Shown one piece after another: positions 8,250 through 16,962 of a stretch of DNA of 61,031 nucleotides (its first letter is position 1; each line of letters opens with the position of its first letter). The position numbers and the translations under genes are program-made. Origin of the DNA: Candidatus Hodarchaeota archaeon (lineage in GTDB: Archaea > Asgardarchaeota > Heimdallarchaeia > Hodarchaeales > Hodarchaeaceae); NCBI GenBank assembly GCA_016839815.1, contig JAEOTM010000099.1:1-61031 (forward strand). Reading direction: 5' to 3'. The notes under the pieces are model-generated. The model searched no databases and had not been told where the DNA came from. It saw nothing but the letters and a program-made list of their open reading frames with translations.

Positions 8250-10319
8250 TTAAATCTTTTGAACCCGACCTTGTTGAGGCTCGAATAGTTTCCCAATTCG
8301 AATCATTTTTGCTAAAGCTTGTTCAACTTGATTTCGATCTAATCCATCTTCAACTGCTTGCTCAATGATCGAATTAATTGCAATTGGTTCATTTTCAGAT
8401 TCTTTCAACATATTATCTATCAAGGCATCTATCCGATCCAACCGTCTTCGACTTTGATCACTTATCCCAGAAGCATATTTATCGATATCTAACTTACCAG
8501 TTTCAGCATCCTTGGCCAGTTTCTCCAGTGTTGCATTCATAAGATTTACAGCTCCTGATGCATCTTCATAAGTGACCTCTTCGCTCAATCGCATTTTGGC
8601 ACGCGCTTCTGATAATCGAACTAGCGATTCTAGCTGGCGTGGGGTAATCGCAATCGGATCTGGACGGCCCTCCTCGATCTTACCGCTTGAACTTCTTAAA
8701 TCGGTATAATATTCTAATAATCGGGCTTCAGCTTCATCCGAGAGTTTTGGTTGCATTGTCCTCCTTGCATGTGCGATATATTTGCGTAAAAGGGTCTGCT
8801 CAATGGGAGGATCAACTGGAAGTGTTTGGAGTTTATGGATTCTTAATATATGTGTTGCCTTATCATGATCCTCTTTCAAATCAGGCTTATCTTCAAGGAC
8901 AAAAATTAAATCAAAACGTGATAAGATCGTGGGAGGAAGGTTTAAGTTTTCTGCCGTGGCCTTGTAGGGATTCCACCTGCCTCTTCGAGGGTTAGCAGCT
9001 GCTAGGATTGAAGTCCTTGCATTTAACGTAGCAACGATTCCTGCCTTAGCTATACTTATCGTGTGTTGCTCCATCGCTTCATGGATTGCTGTGCGATCAT
9101 CAGGACGCATTTTATCGAATTCATCCACCATAGCTATCCCTTGATCGGCTAGTACTAATGCTCCAGCTTCTAAGGTTATCTCTCCAGTATCTTGATCTCG
9201 CATGACAGCTGCTGTCAATCCAGCAGCTGTACTTCCTTTCCCCGTTGTATATAACGCCCTTGGGGCCAACTTAGAGACGAATTTCAATAATTGGCTCTTT
9301 CCAACCCCAGGATCGCCAATCAGCAGGATATTGGATTCACCTCTGATTTTTAACCCATCAGGAGTCTTTTTTTCACTACCTCCAAAAAGTAATGTAGCAA
9401 TCGCCTCCTTGACTAAATCATGGCCATAAATCGAAGGGGCAAGTGAATCACGTATCTTCTTGATTATGTATGGAGATTTTGATAATTCTTCTATTTGTTT
9501 AAGATCTTCTTCTGTAATCTCAATATCTATGTACTCTGCTGTTTCTTTGCTAATATTCACTCCCTGAAAGAACTTACTATACGTTGCTAATTGCCCTCTT
9601 TTTAGCAGTCGAGTTACTCGGGCTTTTAATATTCCTACAATACCTACTCGATCTCCAGGCCGTGCAAGATCCACCAAATCATCAAGGATGTGAATCGTTA
9701 TACTTTGCGGTAATTGCCCTGGAGGGAGTTCTTCTGGGCGTTCTTGAATAGTAATTTTTTGCCAGTCGATGAATTGACTATCTTCAATTAGTAGTTTCAA
9801 GGATCCTTTTCTTTGACAATGTTCATCTCCACATTGATATGGAGGATTGTATATTCCTTCAGGAAACGTCTCAACTTGATGGTGACCACAGGACGCGCAT
9901 TTAAAATGTCCTTCTATGAGCAGTGGTTTAGTTTCTGTGACGCCTATTACTATACCTTCAAAACTAGTAAGTAAACCCAAATGTTCGGTTTTTAAAGTAC
10001 GAAGAAGTACCTTGTCAGTGTAGTTATCAATTCGAATATGGAATAGCTGGTACTTATCATAGTAGTCTGGATCGATCTGCATTAAGATATCGTGTAGTAC
10101 TTTTTCTCCTTCACTCAAACATTCTTCAGGATTAAGAACAATTTCTCTTGCTAACCGAGGATCATGATGTAATAAGTCATTATAAGATATTGACAGACTT
10201 CGAAGTTCTTGACGAGGCATATCGCGAATTTTTTCGCGATAACGCAACATTCCAGTTTCATCTGCAAATTCATTGATGAATGATTCAAATCGACCTCGTA
10301 TATCAAAAGGCAGACTCAT
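8250..10319 (-). CDS. mcm: Replicative helicase MCM
   Basis: This 689-residue MCM is the motor of the archaeal replicative CMG-like helicase. The N-terminal domain holds a zinc knuckle (CASC at 141-144 with later cysteines at about 163 and 168) and the OB-fold with its DNA-binding hairpin. The AAA+ module has Walker A GDPGVGKSQ (335-343), Walker B MVDEFDKM (397-404), sensor 1 in AAANP and the arginine finger LSRFD (about 466-470). A winged helix closes the C-terminus. The GINS gene ends 2 nt upstream on the same strand, which is the common archaeal gins-mcm operon. No intein is present. Confidence 0.98.
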   Translation of the reverse strand: MSLPFDIRGRFESFINEFADETGMLRYREKIRDMPRQELRSLSISYNDLLHHDPRLAREIVLNPEECLSEGEKVLHDILMQIDPDYYDKYQLFHIRIDNYTDKVLLRTLKTEHLGLLTSFEGIVIGVTETKPLLIEGHFKCASCGHHQVETFPEGIYNPPYQCGDEHCQRKGSLKLLIEDSQFIDWQKITIQERPEELPPGQLPQSITIHILDDLVDLARPGDRVGIVGILKARVTRLLKRGQLATYSKFFQGVNISKETAEYIDIEITEEDLKQIEELSKSPYIIKKIRDSLAPSIYGHDLVKEAIATLLFGGSEKKTPDGLKIRGESNILLIGDPGVGKSQLLKFVSKLAPRALYTTGKGSTAAGLTAAVMRDQDTGEITLEAGALVLADQGIAMVDEFDKMRPDDRTAIHEAMEQHTISIAKAGIVATLNARTSILAAANPRRGRWNPYKATAENLNLPPTILSRFDLIFVLEDKPDLKEDHDKATHILRIHKLQTLPVDPPIEQTLLRKYIAHARRTMQPKLSDEAEARLLEYYTDLRSSSGKIEEGRPDPIAITPRQLESLVRLSEARAKMRLSEEVTYEDASGAVNLMNATLEKLAKDAETGKLDIDKYASGISDQSRRRLDRIDALIDNMLKESENEPIAINSIIEQAVEDGLDRNQVEQALAKMIRIGKLFEPQQGRVQKI

Positions 10320-10321
10320 GA

Positions 10322-10918
10322 TTATTCTCTCTTCTTTTCTTGATTAACTAAGGATTTCCAATTTACAACCCAAGAATGCAATTTTTTCATAAGAATGGTT
10401 TCTGATGCAGTTAGATTCAGTTTCTGAGTATTTAATTCGTTACTATCAGATAGTTTTATGATTTTTGAAAGTCTTTCAGTTATCAGTTGTTTAAAACGAT
10501 CTTTTTGACGTTTTAACTCTATTTCATCATAATCTGAATCATTAACAGTTGACTTTAATACCTGTTCATTGAATAACGAATAGAAGTAAGGATGAAGTTG
10601 TTGTACTTCCCCTTGACGGATTTCTTTCCGAACAGCTGCCGTTAACTCTTGTAAAGAAAAAGGAAAATTATTCTTAAAGTCTTCAATAAGATCTTCTCTC
10701 CATAATAATTCAGCAATGAAGTATGGAATATCCATTCTACTGTTTTCAGTGGCGGAAGGAATTTTAATCCCTCCAAAATCAAAACCTGCAAACGGTTTAC
10801 TGAATTTCACTGAAATAGGAGTCTCTGTGAATTCAAATAGTATTCTTTTTAATTCTAGTTCTAGTTCCATTAGTTCTGAAGAATTCGTTTCAGGTTTATC
10901 TGGAATTGTGTTCTCCAC
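10322..10918 (-). CDS. GINS complex subunit
   Basis: This 198-residue protein is encoded directly before mcm. The conserved GINS segment is IPYFIAELLWREDLIED at about residues 65-81, preceded by a small beta domain (VKFSKPFAGFDFGGIKI). A long helical region with many charged residues follows. Order and motif fit the Gins23/Psf2-Psf3 type (beta domain first), but this is not certain. GINS links MCM to GAN/Cdc45 and primase at the fork. The gene starts at an ATG following the intergenic region that contains the 20-bp palindrome, so a promoter must lie in 10919-11317. Confidence 0.85.
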   Translation of the reverse strand: MENTIPDKPETNSSELMELELELKRILFEFTETPISVKFSKPFAGFDFGGIKIPSATENSRMDIPYFIAELLWREDLIEDFKNNFPFSLQELTAAVRKEIRQGEVQQLHPYFYSLFNEQVLKSTVNDSDYDEIELKRQKDRFKQLITERLSKIIKLSDSNELNTQKLNLTASETILMKKLHSWVVNWKSLVNQEKKRE

Positions 10919-11058
10919 CTAATTCTATTTTCAGAGGGCAGATTCTCCTTATCAACTAGGGAGGTGATTATTTGAATTATTGGAAATTTCCTGCACGAAA
11001 AATGCTTGTTCTTCATAGCTCAGAAAGATGACTCATTTCTATAGGAAATCCTCTCAGT

Positions 11059-11079
11059 TTTACAAACCCCTTTACAAAC
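11059..11079. repeat. Tandem TTTACAAAC direct repeat
   Basis: Two exact 9-bp copies with a 12-bp period (11059-11067 and 11071-11079), separated by CCC. They lie in the orc1-gins gap. Same-face spacing could suit a DNA-binding protein, but no function is known. Confidence 0.5.
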
Positions 11080-11259
11080 GAATTATTTGAGCGTTGAGTT
11101 AAAAGACCTTCCTTCCCGTATTACAAATAAATTACTTCCCTGATCTTAATTTAATGTAATAAAAATCTTGTACACGTATAAATTAATCCTTAGATTCTGT
11201 GAGACATCCTCCAGAACGAATTATATGAAGTAAGGTTCATTTAAACTCAAAGCGTTATG

Positions 11260-11279
11260 TTATATTAAGCTTAATATAA
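11260..11279. promoter_or_regulatory. 20-bp perfect palindrome upstream of GINS-MCM
   Basis: The sequence TTATATTAAGCTTAATATAA is its own reverse complement and is centred between 11269 and 11270. It lies 38 nt past the orc1/cdc6 stop and 342 nt upstream of the GINS ATG. It could be an operator, a bidirectional TATA-like element, a terminator hairpin for orc1 or an origin element. The sequence alone does not choose. Confidence 0.45.
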
Positions 11280-11317
11280 TTAAACCGACTTAATATTCTT
11301 AAGGAAGTTCTCTTAAT

Positions 11318-12541
11318 CTATCTCTCACTTTTCAATCTTTTAGAAAGAAAGACTTCTATTCTCTCTATGAGGATCGCTGCTGGAACATCATGTATTGTGA
11401 GACGAGCACGGACACCTTTTCGACCTTTTACACCTTTTGTAACTTTACCCAAAATACCAATTGCTTCTAGAGTTGAAAGATAATTTCTAAAAGCAGCTTC
11501 TCCGTTGGGGGTGGAATTCCACTCTTCACATATAATCCGATAATTTTTAAAGGAATGTTCAATCGTAGTGGCTGTAATTCCCTTATGATGTAATCTCCGA
11601 GCTACACTAAGAGCCGCAAATAATTCGTGTGGATTAAGTTCTTCTAAGATATCAGCTCTCATTTCTGGATATACATCATTTTTCGCTCTACGAATAAGTT
11701 CAGGTGTTATTTCATCTATTCGCTTTTGATCAGCTGCCCTACCAGCTCGATAAAGTGTTTCTATACCGTGGCGCAAATTTTTTGTTTGATCGGAAATTTC
11801 AGCCACCATATCAATAATATCCTCTGATAATGCATAAGATTTGAAGGCGAGTTCGGCACGATAAGCAAGAATTCTTCGAGTTTCTTCATATGAATAAGGT
11901 TGGAAGTGAATTACATCGGAAATTCTTTGAGAAACCATTGATGAGAGAGCTACTTTCCACTCGGTTGGACGACTAATCATTATCAGCGATATTCGATGCT
12001 CCATACCAAACTCCTCGGATAAATGAACAAATCCCCGAATATCTTTTTGGTTTAAAACACTAACTTCATCCAGAATTAAAAGCAAATATGCTTGCTCTGA
12101 ATTCAGTCGTCTAATCAAGATATCTGTTGACTCTTCATCACTAAATCCACGACTCGCAACGCCAAATTGGTCACGAAGAATCGAGCGTAGAATTGAGGTT
12201 TTTGTACGAGTTGTCCAGCAATTCTTATAGTCAGTATACAACTTCAGATGATACTTTTCAGCAGCAGATTGTATTCGATCGACTGTATAACGGCTGGTAA
12301 CTGTCTTACCAATTCCAGCAGATCCAGTAATTGCCATATTTATTGAAAACCCAGAATATCCTCCTCTTTCAGAAGAAAAAAGTTCACGAAAATTCTGAGA
12401 GATCCTCCGAATATGATCTTCTCGAAAATTCAAGACCTCTGGAATATAAGATTGATTAAGAGTTCGTTCTCCACCTTCTTTAAAGACTGATGATGAGAAT
12501 AATGCCTCTTGGATAATATCAACTGATTTCTTATCATTCAT
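11318..12541 (-). CDS. cdc6: Orc1/Cdc6 origin-binding initiator
   Basis: This 407-residue AAA+ ATPase marks replication origins and loads MCM. Walker A is GSAGIGKT at 73-80, Walker B LLILDEV at about 154-160, and sensor 1 is MISRPTEW. The arginine-finger/sensor region and lid follow (about 205-300, NLRHGIETLYRAGRAA). The C-terminal 90 residues form a winged-helix DNA-binding domain ending LTIHDVPAAILIERIEVFL. It is the only orc1/cdc6 paralog in the window and sits upstream of the gins-mcm genes on the same strand, with a 399-bp gap. The 101-bp upstream gap to the HDAC gene must contain its promoter. Confidence 0.95.
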   Translation of the reverse strand: MNDKKSVDIIQEALFSSSVFKEGGERTLNQSYIPEVLNFREDHIRRISQNFRELFSSERGGYSGFSINMAITGSAGIGKTVTSRYTVDRIQSAAEKYHLKLYTDYKNCWTTRTKTSILRSILRDQFGVASRGFSDEESTDILIRRLNSEQAYLLLILDEVSVLNQKDIRGFVHLSEEFGMEHRISLIMISRPTEWKVALSSMVSQRISDVIHFQPYSYEETRRILAYRAELAFKSYALSEDIIDMVAEISDQTKNLRHGIETLYRAGRAADQKRIDEITPELIRRAKNDVYPEMRADILEELNPHELFAALSVARRLHHKGITATTIEHSFKNYRIICEEWNSTPNGEAAFRNYLSTLEAIGILGKVTKGVKGRKGVRARLTIHDVPAAILIERIEVFLSKRLKSER

Positions 12542-12642
12542 CTGACTTGCTTCCTTTTCTTATTCAGAAATAATGTGCTGTTAATGGTTTACAGAGCATT
12601 ACTAGTATATAGAGATTATTGCAAATTTAGAGACATAAGTAT

Positions 12643-13824
12643 TCAAATTTTTTCTGAACACTTTCTCCATACCCCTGCTTCTTGTATTTCTTCTTTTAAT
12701 ACCTGAAGGTATTGGGAATTGGCTTCATTTATTAAAATATGACGTTCAATTTTCTGAGGATCAAGCTTATCATCATTTAATTTGGGACTGACGTCTAACT
12801 CATATACATTCTTACAATAATCGATCCAGTTTGTAGGAGAAAATTCAGGAAGAGAAACACCGCTTATTCCTGCTAATGTAGCCATCCACACGCGAGCTAC
12901 AGAGTCAGGATTATATCCTCCTCCTCCTAGTAATAACAATCGTCCATTCGCGGAACAATCACTACTTAATTCTGATATTCTTCTTCCAAGATAATTATAT
13001 AAATTGGTTGTTAAATTTAAATGTCCGAGTATATCTCCAAAGTGACCATCAGCTCCACATTGCCAGATAATAAACTCTGGGTCATACTCTTTCCATATGC
13101 AGGGAATTATTCCTTCGAAAAGTTCAATATAGAGGTCATCCCATGTTCCTGGGAATAAGGGGATATTTATTGTATATCCTAAACCATCCTCTCGTCCTAT
13201 CTCATCAGAAAGTCCTGTACCAGGAAAAAGAAATTGGGGTGATTCATGGATTGAAACGCCAAGGACATTTTTGCTAGAATAGAAGGCTCCTAATACTCCA
13301 TCTCCATGATGAACATCTGTATCGATATAGAGAATCCGTTCGATTCCATATTCCTCTTGAAGGTAATTTATTGCAATAACAGCATCATTATAATAACAAA
13401 AACCTGCTGCTTGTTCTTCAAAGGCATGATGTAGACCAGCCATTAGAGAAAACGCTTGATTAACCTCATTATTCATGATACGTTTTGTTCCCTCTAATGT
13501 ACCACCTACAATAAGACAAGAAGATTCATGCATTTCAGGGAATACAGGACAATCACCTGTTCCTAAACCATATCGGCCATAATAACCATCTCCTGCTTTA
13601 GAAAGGGATTTAACCATTTTTATGTAATTTTTAGAATGAAATCTTAAGAGATCGTCTTCTGACGCTTCTACTGGTGTAAACTCTGTAAATGAGGGATTAT
13701 TCAGAAAATCAAGATTTCTATAAAGCTGATACGGAATATCCAGTCTTCTTGTATTCATTGGATGTCCTTCCCCCAAATTATAATTAGTGAATTGGTCAGA
13801 CCAAATAATTCCAGTTTTTTTCAT
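12643..13824 (-). CDS. Histone deacetylase superfamily protein (AcuC/class I-like)
   Basis: This 393-residue arginase/deacetylase-fold enzyme is predicted to remove acetyl groups from lysine using a metal ion. Active-site histidines are in GLHHAFEE (132-133), followed by AGFCYYND. The metal ligands are in DTDVHHGDG (168-176, Asp170 and His172) and CGADGH (Asp259). The transition-state tyrosine is in LLGGGGYNP (about 304). Class I HDACs normally read DIDVHHGDG, so Thr replaces Ile here. It is monocistronic, between orc1/cdc6 and the divergent Arf GTPase. Targets could be chromatin proteins, acetyl-CoA synthetase or small amides. Confidence 0.93.
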   Translation of the reverse strand: MKKTGIIWSDQFTNYNLGEGHPMNTRRLDIPYQLYRNLDFLNNPSFTEFTPVEASEDDLLRFHSKNYIKMVKSLSKAGDGYYGRYGLGTGDCPVFPEMHESSCLIVGGTLEGTKRIMNNEVNQAFSLMAGLHHAFEEQAAGFCYYNDAVIAINYLQEEYGIERILYIDTDVHHGDGVLGAFYSSKNVLGVSIHESPQFLFPGTGLSDEIGREDGLGYTINIPLFPGTWDDLYIELFEGIIPCIWKEYDPEFIIWQCGADGHFGDILGHLNLTTNLYNYLGRRISELSSDCSANGRLLLLGGGGYNPDSVARVWMATLAGISGVSLPEFSPTNWIDYCKNVYELDVSPKLNDDKLDPQKIERHILINEANSQYLQVLKEEIQEAGVWRKCSEKI

Positions 13825-13951
13825 CTTTTCAGGTCCCTATCGCTCTAATCGGTAAATTTTTGGTGTTTAAAATGTTCAAACCTTCCCCATAAGTATCCTT
13901 CTAAATGATTCCTCTGAATCAAAAAATGCATAGGGGGATTTTGAAACGTTA

Positions 13952-13960
13952 ATTATATAA
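13952..13960 (+). promoter_or_regulatory. TATA-like box upstream of Arf-like GTPase
   Basis: The motif ATTATATAA lies about 60 nt before the first ATG of the Arf-like gene, preceded by a purine-rich stretch that could be a BRE. This spacing would leave a short leader with the AGGAG at 14011-14015. Confidence 0.45.
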
Positions 13961-14017
13961 GAGGACGTTCTATTTTCTTATTTGATAAACACACAGAATC
14001 GCAAAATATAAGGAGAA

Positions 14018-14605
14018 ATGTTTCACTTGATGAAAAAAAATGCGAAGATTAGTGTACTAGGGCTAGATCGTGCTGGAAAAACAACAATGCTACAAAGATT
14101 GAAAACAGGTAGGTGGATTCCTGATACTACCCCTACTATCGGAATGAATGCTGAAACGATTCAGATAGGTGATGTTACTTTTTCTGCCTGGGATCTAGGA
14201 GGTCAATTACAGTTTAGAAGAGCGTTATGGGAAATGTACACCAAAAATTCGAAGGGGCTAATTTATGTGATCGACTTAAGTGATCCTGCTCGTTTTCCAG
14301 AAAGTCGTAATTACCTTTGGCGAATGTTGAAAATGAATCATTTAAAGAACATCCCCTTAGCAATCTTTGCTAATAAAATTGACCTGGTCGATTGTACAGA
14401 AGAAGATTTAGCAAATTTTATGGGAATCAATAAAAAGATGAGTAGAGTTCTTTCAATATTCAAAACAAGTGCAGTAACTGGTGAGGGTATCCATAAAGGG
14501 ATTTATTGGTTAGCTGATGCAATTCAGGAAGGAAAACACTCTCCCATGGAACTTTACCAAATCAAGTCACTTTATGGAAGAGAATCATCCATACTAGCAA
14601 CATAA
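14018..14605 (+). CDS. Arf/Arl-family small GTPase
   Basis: This 195-residue GTPase shows Arf-family signatures: G1 GLDRAGKTTML at 15-25 (Arf GLDAAGKTT), switch I PTIGMN with Thr40, G3 WDLGGQ at 58-63, G4 NKID at 119-122 and G5 TSAVTGEG at about 150-157, followed by HKGIYWLADAI, which matches the Arf C-terminal helix start. It lacks the N-terminal Gly2 used for myristoylation in eukaryotic Arfs. The AGGAG at 14011-14015 is only 2 nt from the first ATG, so the ATG at 14030 is possible. The convergent neighbour starts its stop codon at the next base. Confidence 0.95.
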   Translation: MFHLMKKNAKISVLGLDRAGKTTMLQRLKTGRWIPDTTPTIGMNAETIQIGDVTFSAWDLGGQLQFRRALWEMYTKNSKGLIYVIDLSDPARFPESRNYLWRMLKMNHLKNIPLAIFANKIDLVDCTEEDLANFMGINKKMSRVLSIFKTSAVTGEGIHKGIYWLADAIQEGKHSPMELYQIKSLYGRESSILAT

Positions 14606-15319
14606 CTAGGCATCGAATGCTTGAGTTTCTATTGCAACTCTTGCCTCGCGAACCGCTCTTTCAATAAGTTCTTTTTCTTCTTGGTACATATGATTTGTAT
14701 CACAGAACAACCATTTTTCAGCTTGTTTTAAATAGGAAATATTCTTGAGAAGAGTTGCTTTTAACAACAATCTTACTCCTTGAAAGATGTGACTATTTAC
14801 TACATTAGCAGGAAGTTTTGTACCAAGTTCTTTCATTAGATGGGCTGCTTGAAAAGTATCTTCACTTAAAAACACACATAGAACAGCACATGAATATAAA
14901 CAGCTTGCATTTCCATAAAAATTTAATTCTAAATGTTTTTCTCCTGCAGTAAGATAAGCTTCTATTGCTGCTTTAAACTTCTTTATTGCTAGCTCTTCAA
15001 CATGCAAAACGATGGGATTTTTGGGGGGAGCTCCTTTCAATACCGAACCAAAACCGCTTTCTCGAATTTCTTTGAGGATATCGGAAGTTAAATCATCTTC
15101 AAGTGATAGGACCGATGTAAGATCGGAACCTTCAGATCCTGTTTCCTCAGGAAAAGGAGGACGGTCAATAATATCATCAGGAGATATAGGAGGAGGAGCG
15201 AGTATAGGATAATAAACAGATTGAGAATAAATTTTATCTTCAAGAGAGGGAGGAGTAGGTAAATCAGTAAGTGATTTCTTTTCAGATTTTCTTTTGGGTC
15301 GACGAAGGATGGGAGGCAT
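14606..15319 (-). CDS. Proline-rich protein with helical-repeat C-terminal domain
   Basis: This 237-residue protein of unknown function is convergent with the Arf gene, with stop codons directly abutting. Residues 1-95 are disordered and rich in Pro, Ser and acid residues, with a basic start (PPILRRPKRKSEKK) and PPPISPDD. From about 105 a compact all-helical domain follows (AAIEAYLTAGEKHLELNFY, LYSCAVLCVFLSED, NISYLKQAEKWLFC, ELIERAVREARVAIE), whose Ala/Tyr/Leu spacing resembles TPR or alpha-SNAP-type helical hairpins. It could be a membrane-traffic-like adaptor, but the link to the Arf neighbour rests on position alone. Confidence 0.8.
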   Translation of the reverse strand: MPPILRRPKRKSEKKSLTDLPTPPSLEDKIYSQSVYYPILAPPPISPDDIIDRPPFPEETGSEGSDLTSVLSLEDDLTSDILKEIRESGFGSVLKGAPPKNPIVLHVEELAIKKFKAAIEAYLTAGEKHLELNFYGNASCLYSCAVLCVFLSEDTFQAAHLMKELGTKLPANVVNSHIFQGVRLLLKATLLKNISYLKQAEKWLFCDTNHMYQEEKELIERAVREARVAIETQAFDA

Positions 15320-15449
15320 AATCTAACTCCTGAGGTGAGTAGATTGGATGTACTGAGTAAGTACAGGCATACGAGTATAAAAAATCTACTAACCCGAATC
15401 TATTAAAATATGGATTAAGGTAATTTTTCTTCACTGAAGATGTGATTGT

Positions 15450-16022
15450 TTGGAAGCGGAACTAAAAATCCCAGTTGCAAATGTTTTTGTGAATGTCAAC
15501 CTAAGAGCGTATATCACAAAAATCCTTGGGTCTTCAAAGGAAGAAATTTTTCAAATCGATACTTATTTTCAGAGTCCAATCATTGATTTCTATCAAACGG
15601 ATGAAGCTTTCCGAATCAGACGAATCATTTCAAACGGTAAGGATGAAAAAATAGAAGTGACTTACAAGGGTCCAAAAAAAGGTAGAGAGATGAAAATTCG
15701 TGAAGAGATTACTACAGGGATACTTCATCATGCTGAGGCAACAAGGATTTTTCAACGATTGGGTTTCTCCATTGTAAGGGAAGTTTCGAAAAAACGGACT
15801 AACTGGAGGAAGCAATCAATCACCTTGTCCCTAGATGAGGTTGAAGGATTAGAAAACTACATCGAAATTGAGCTCATGGTCTCTGAGGATAAAACAGAAA
15901 TACAAAACAAGAAAGACAAGTTGGTGAATTTTACAAAAGAGATATTTCCAGAATGGGATGGAAAAGAGGAACGAAAATCATACTTAGAACTACTAATAAG
16001 AAAGGATTTGGATTTAGGATAG
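15450..16022 (+). CDS. CYTH-domain protein (CyaB/ThTPase-like)
   Basis: This 190-residue CYTH tunnel-fold protein hydrolyses or cyclises triphosphorylated substrates in characterised relatives. The signature N-terminal ExExK appears as EAELK at residues 2-6. QIDTYFQSP, AFRIRR, EVTYKGP, KIREEI, SKKRTNW and LSLDEVEGLENYIEIE supply the basic and acidic tunnel residues. Translation must start at TTG: the nearest upstream ATG is followed at once by a stop, and the motif requires this start. It lies 7 nt before the RNA methyltransferase gene and is probably co-transcribed with it. Archaeal class IV cyclase activity is unproven, and a triphosphatase role is equally likely. Confidence 0.9.
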   Translation: MEAELKIPVANVFVNVNLRAYITKILGSSKEEIFQIDTYFQSPIIDFYQTDEAFRIRRIISNGKDEKIEVTYKGPKKGREMKIREEITTGILHHAEATRIFQRLGFSIVREVSKKRTNWRKQSITLSLDEVEGLENYIEIELMVSEDKTEIQNKKDKLVNFTKEIFPEWDGKEERKSYLELLIRKDLDLG

Positions 16023-16029
16023 GGACTCT

Positions 16030-16962
16030 ATGCATGAAAAATCGATTCCAAGAGAGTTCAGTGACCGATGGAGACGCTTTTATGGCGAAAAACCAACTAG
16101 AAATATCTTAGAAATCTTAGAGCATTCGGATCCGCGAATTATTGCTCCAAATCTCCTATATACGACAAAACCAGAACTAAAACAGAGTCTTGAAAAACAG
16201 GGATTTAGATTTAAATCCCAATCACAACTTGGTTGTCTAATTCTGGATTTTGAACCATTTAGCATAGTAGCGTCAAAAGAGTATTTATCAGGACAGTTTA
16301 CAATTCAATCACTCACATCAATTATTCCACCCAAGAGTTTGAATCCTTTATCTGATTCTTTAGTGGCAGATATGACCGCTTCTCCAGGAATTAAGACATG
16401 TTTACTTGCTAGTTCTATGAAAAATACAGGGACAATTTTTGCCATAGAAAAATCAAAAAAACGAATACCCGCACTAAAATCGAATCTTGCGCGAATGGGT
16501 GTTTATAACACAATCATCCTAAATGGAGATGCTAGATCTTTCCCTAAATTAGATATTAAAGTTGATCATGTCCTATTAGATGCTCCATGCTCTGGAACAG
16601 GACTTAAATTATCAAAGAATAAACGATTGGAACCGAGACTGATAAAAGATATCAAACGTCATTCTCAAGTTCAAAAGGAACTTCTAGATAAGGCTTGGAG
16701 TCAATTACGAGTTAATGGCACACTTGTATATTCAACATGTAGTCTAGAACCTGAAGAAGGGGAAGTTCAAATCAACGAATTTCTTACTAGGCATGATGGT
16801 GAGGTTCGAGTTCTTCCTATCAAAATTAATATTGGTGTTCCAGGTAGTAATACACAATGGGACACTGTTTATCATTCTCAGATAAGTAAAACCAAAAGAA
16901 TATTCCCCAGTCAAGGAATGGATGGATTTTTCGTCACTCTGATGGAGAAGGTGACCGCTTAG
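16030..16962 (+). CDS. NOL1/NOP2/Sun-family RNA m5C methyltransferase
   Basis: This 310-residue SAM-dependent enzyme methylates cytosine C5 in tRNA or rRNA. SAM motif I is ADMTASPGIKT (113-123), which departs from the usual D-C/M-AAPGGKT. Motif IV LLDAPCSGTG holds Cys187, and motif VI YSTCSLEPEEGE holds catalytic Cys237. The C-terminal FPSQGMDGFFVTLMEK is the family ending. An N-terminal stretch of about 90 residues precedes the catalytic core. The stop overlaps the GTG start of the PUA gene (TAGTG), so the PUA protein may supply the RNA-binding domain that is fused in other members such as NSUN6. Confidence 0.93.
   Translation: MHEKSIPREFSDRWRRFYGEKPTRNILEILEHSDPRIIAPNLLYTTKPELKQSLEKQGFRFKSQSQLGCLILDFEPFSIVASKEYLSGQFTIQSLTSIIPPKSLNPLSDSLVADMTASPGIKTCLLASSMKNTGTIFAIEKSKKRIPALKSNLARMGVYNTIILNGDARSFPKLDIKVDHVLLDAPCSGTGLKLSKNKRLEPRLIKDIKRHSQVQKELLDKAWSQLRVNGTLVYSTCSLEPEEGEVQINEFLTRHDGEVRVLPIKINIGVPGSNTQWDTVYHSQISKTKRIFPSQGMDGFFVTLMEKVTA

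Larger units (their letters stand above)
10919..11317. other. AT-rich intergenic region, candidate promoter/replication origin
   Basis: This is a 399-bp AT-rich gap between the 3' end of orc1/cdc6 and the start of GINS. It contains GGAAATTTCC (10982-10991), two direct copies of TTTACAAAC at 11059-11067 and 11071-11079, and a 20-bp perfect palindrome at 11260-11279. Archaeal origins commonly lie near orc1/cdc6 genes and contain repeats in AT-rich DNA. I could not identify a canonical origin recognition box, so the origin reading is inference. It must at least hold the promoter of the gins-mcm-hel308 genes. Confidence 0.4.
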
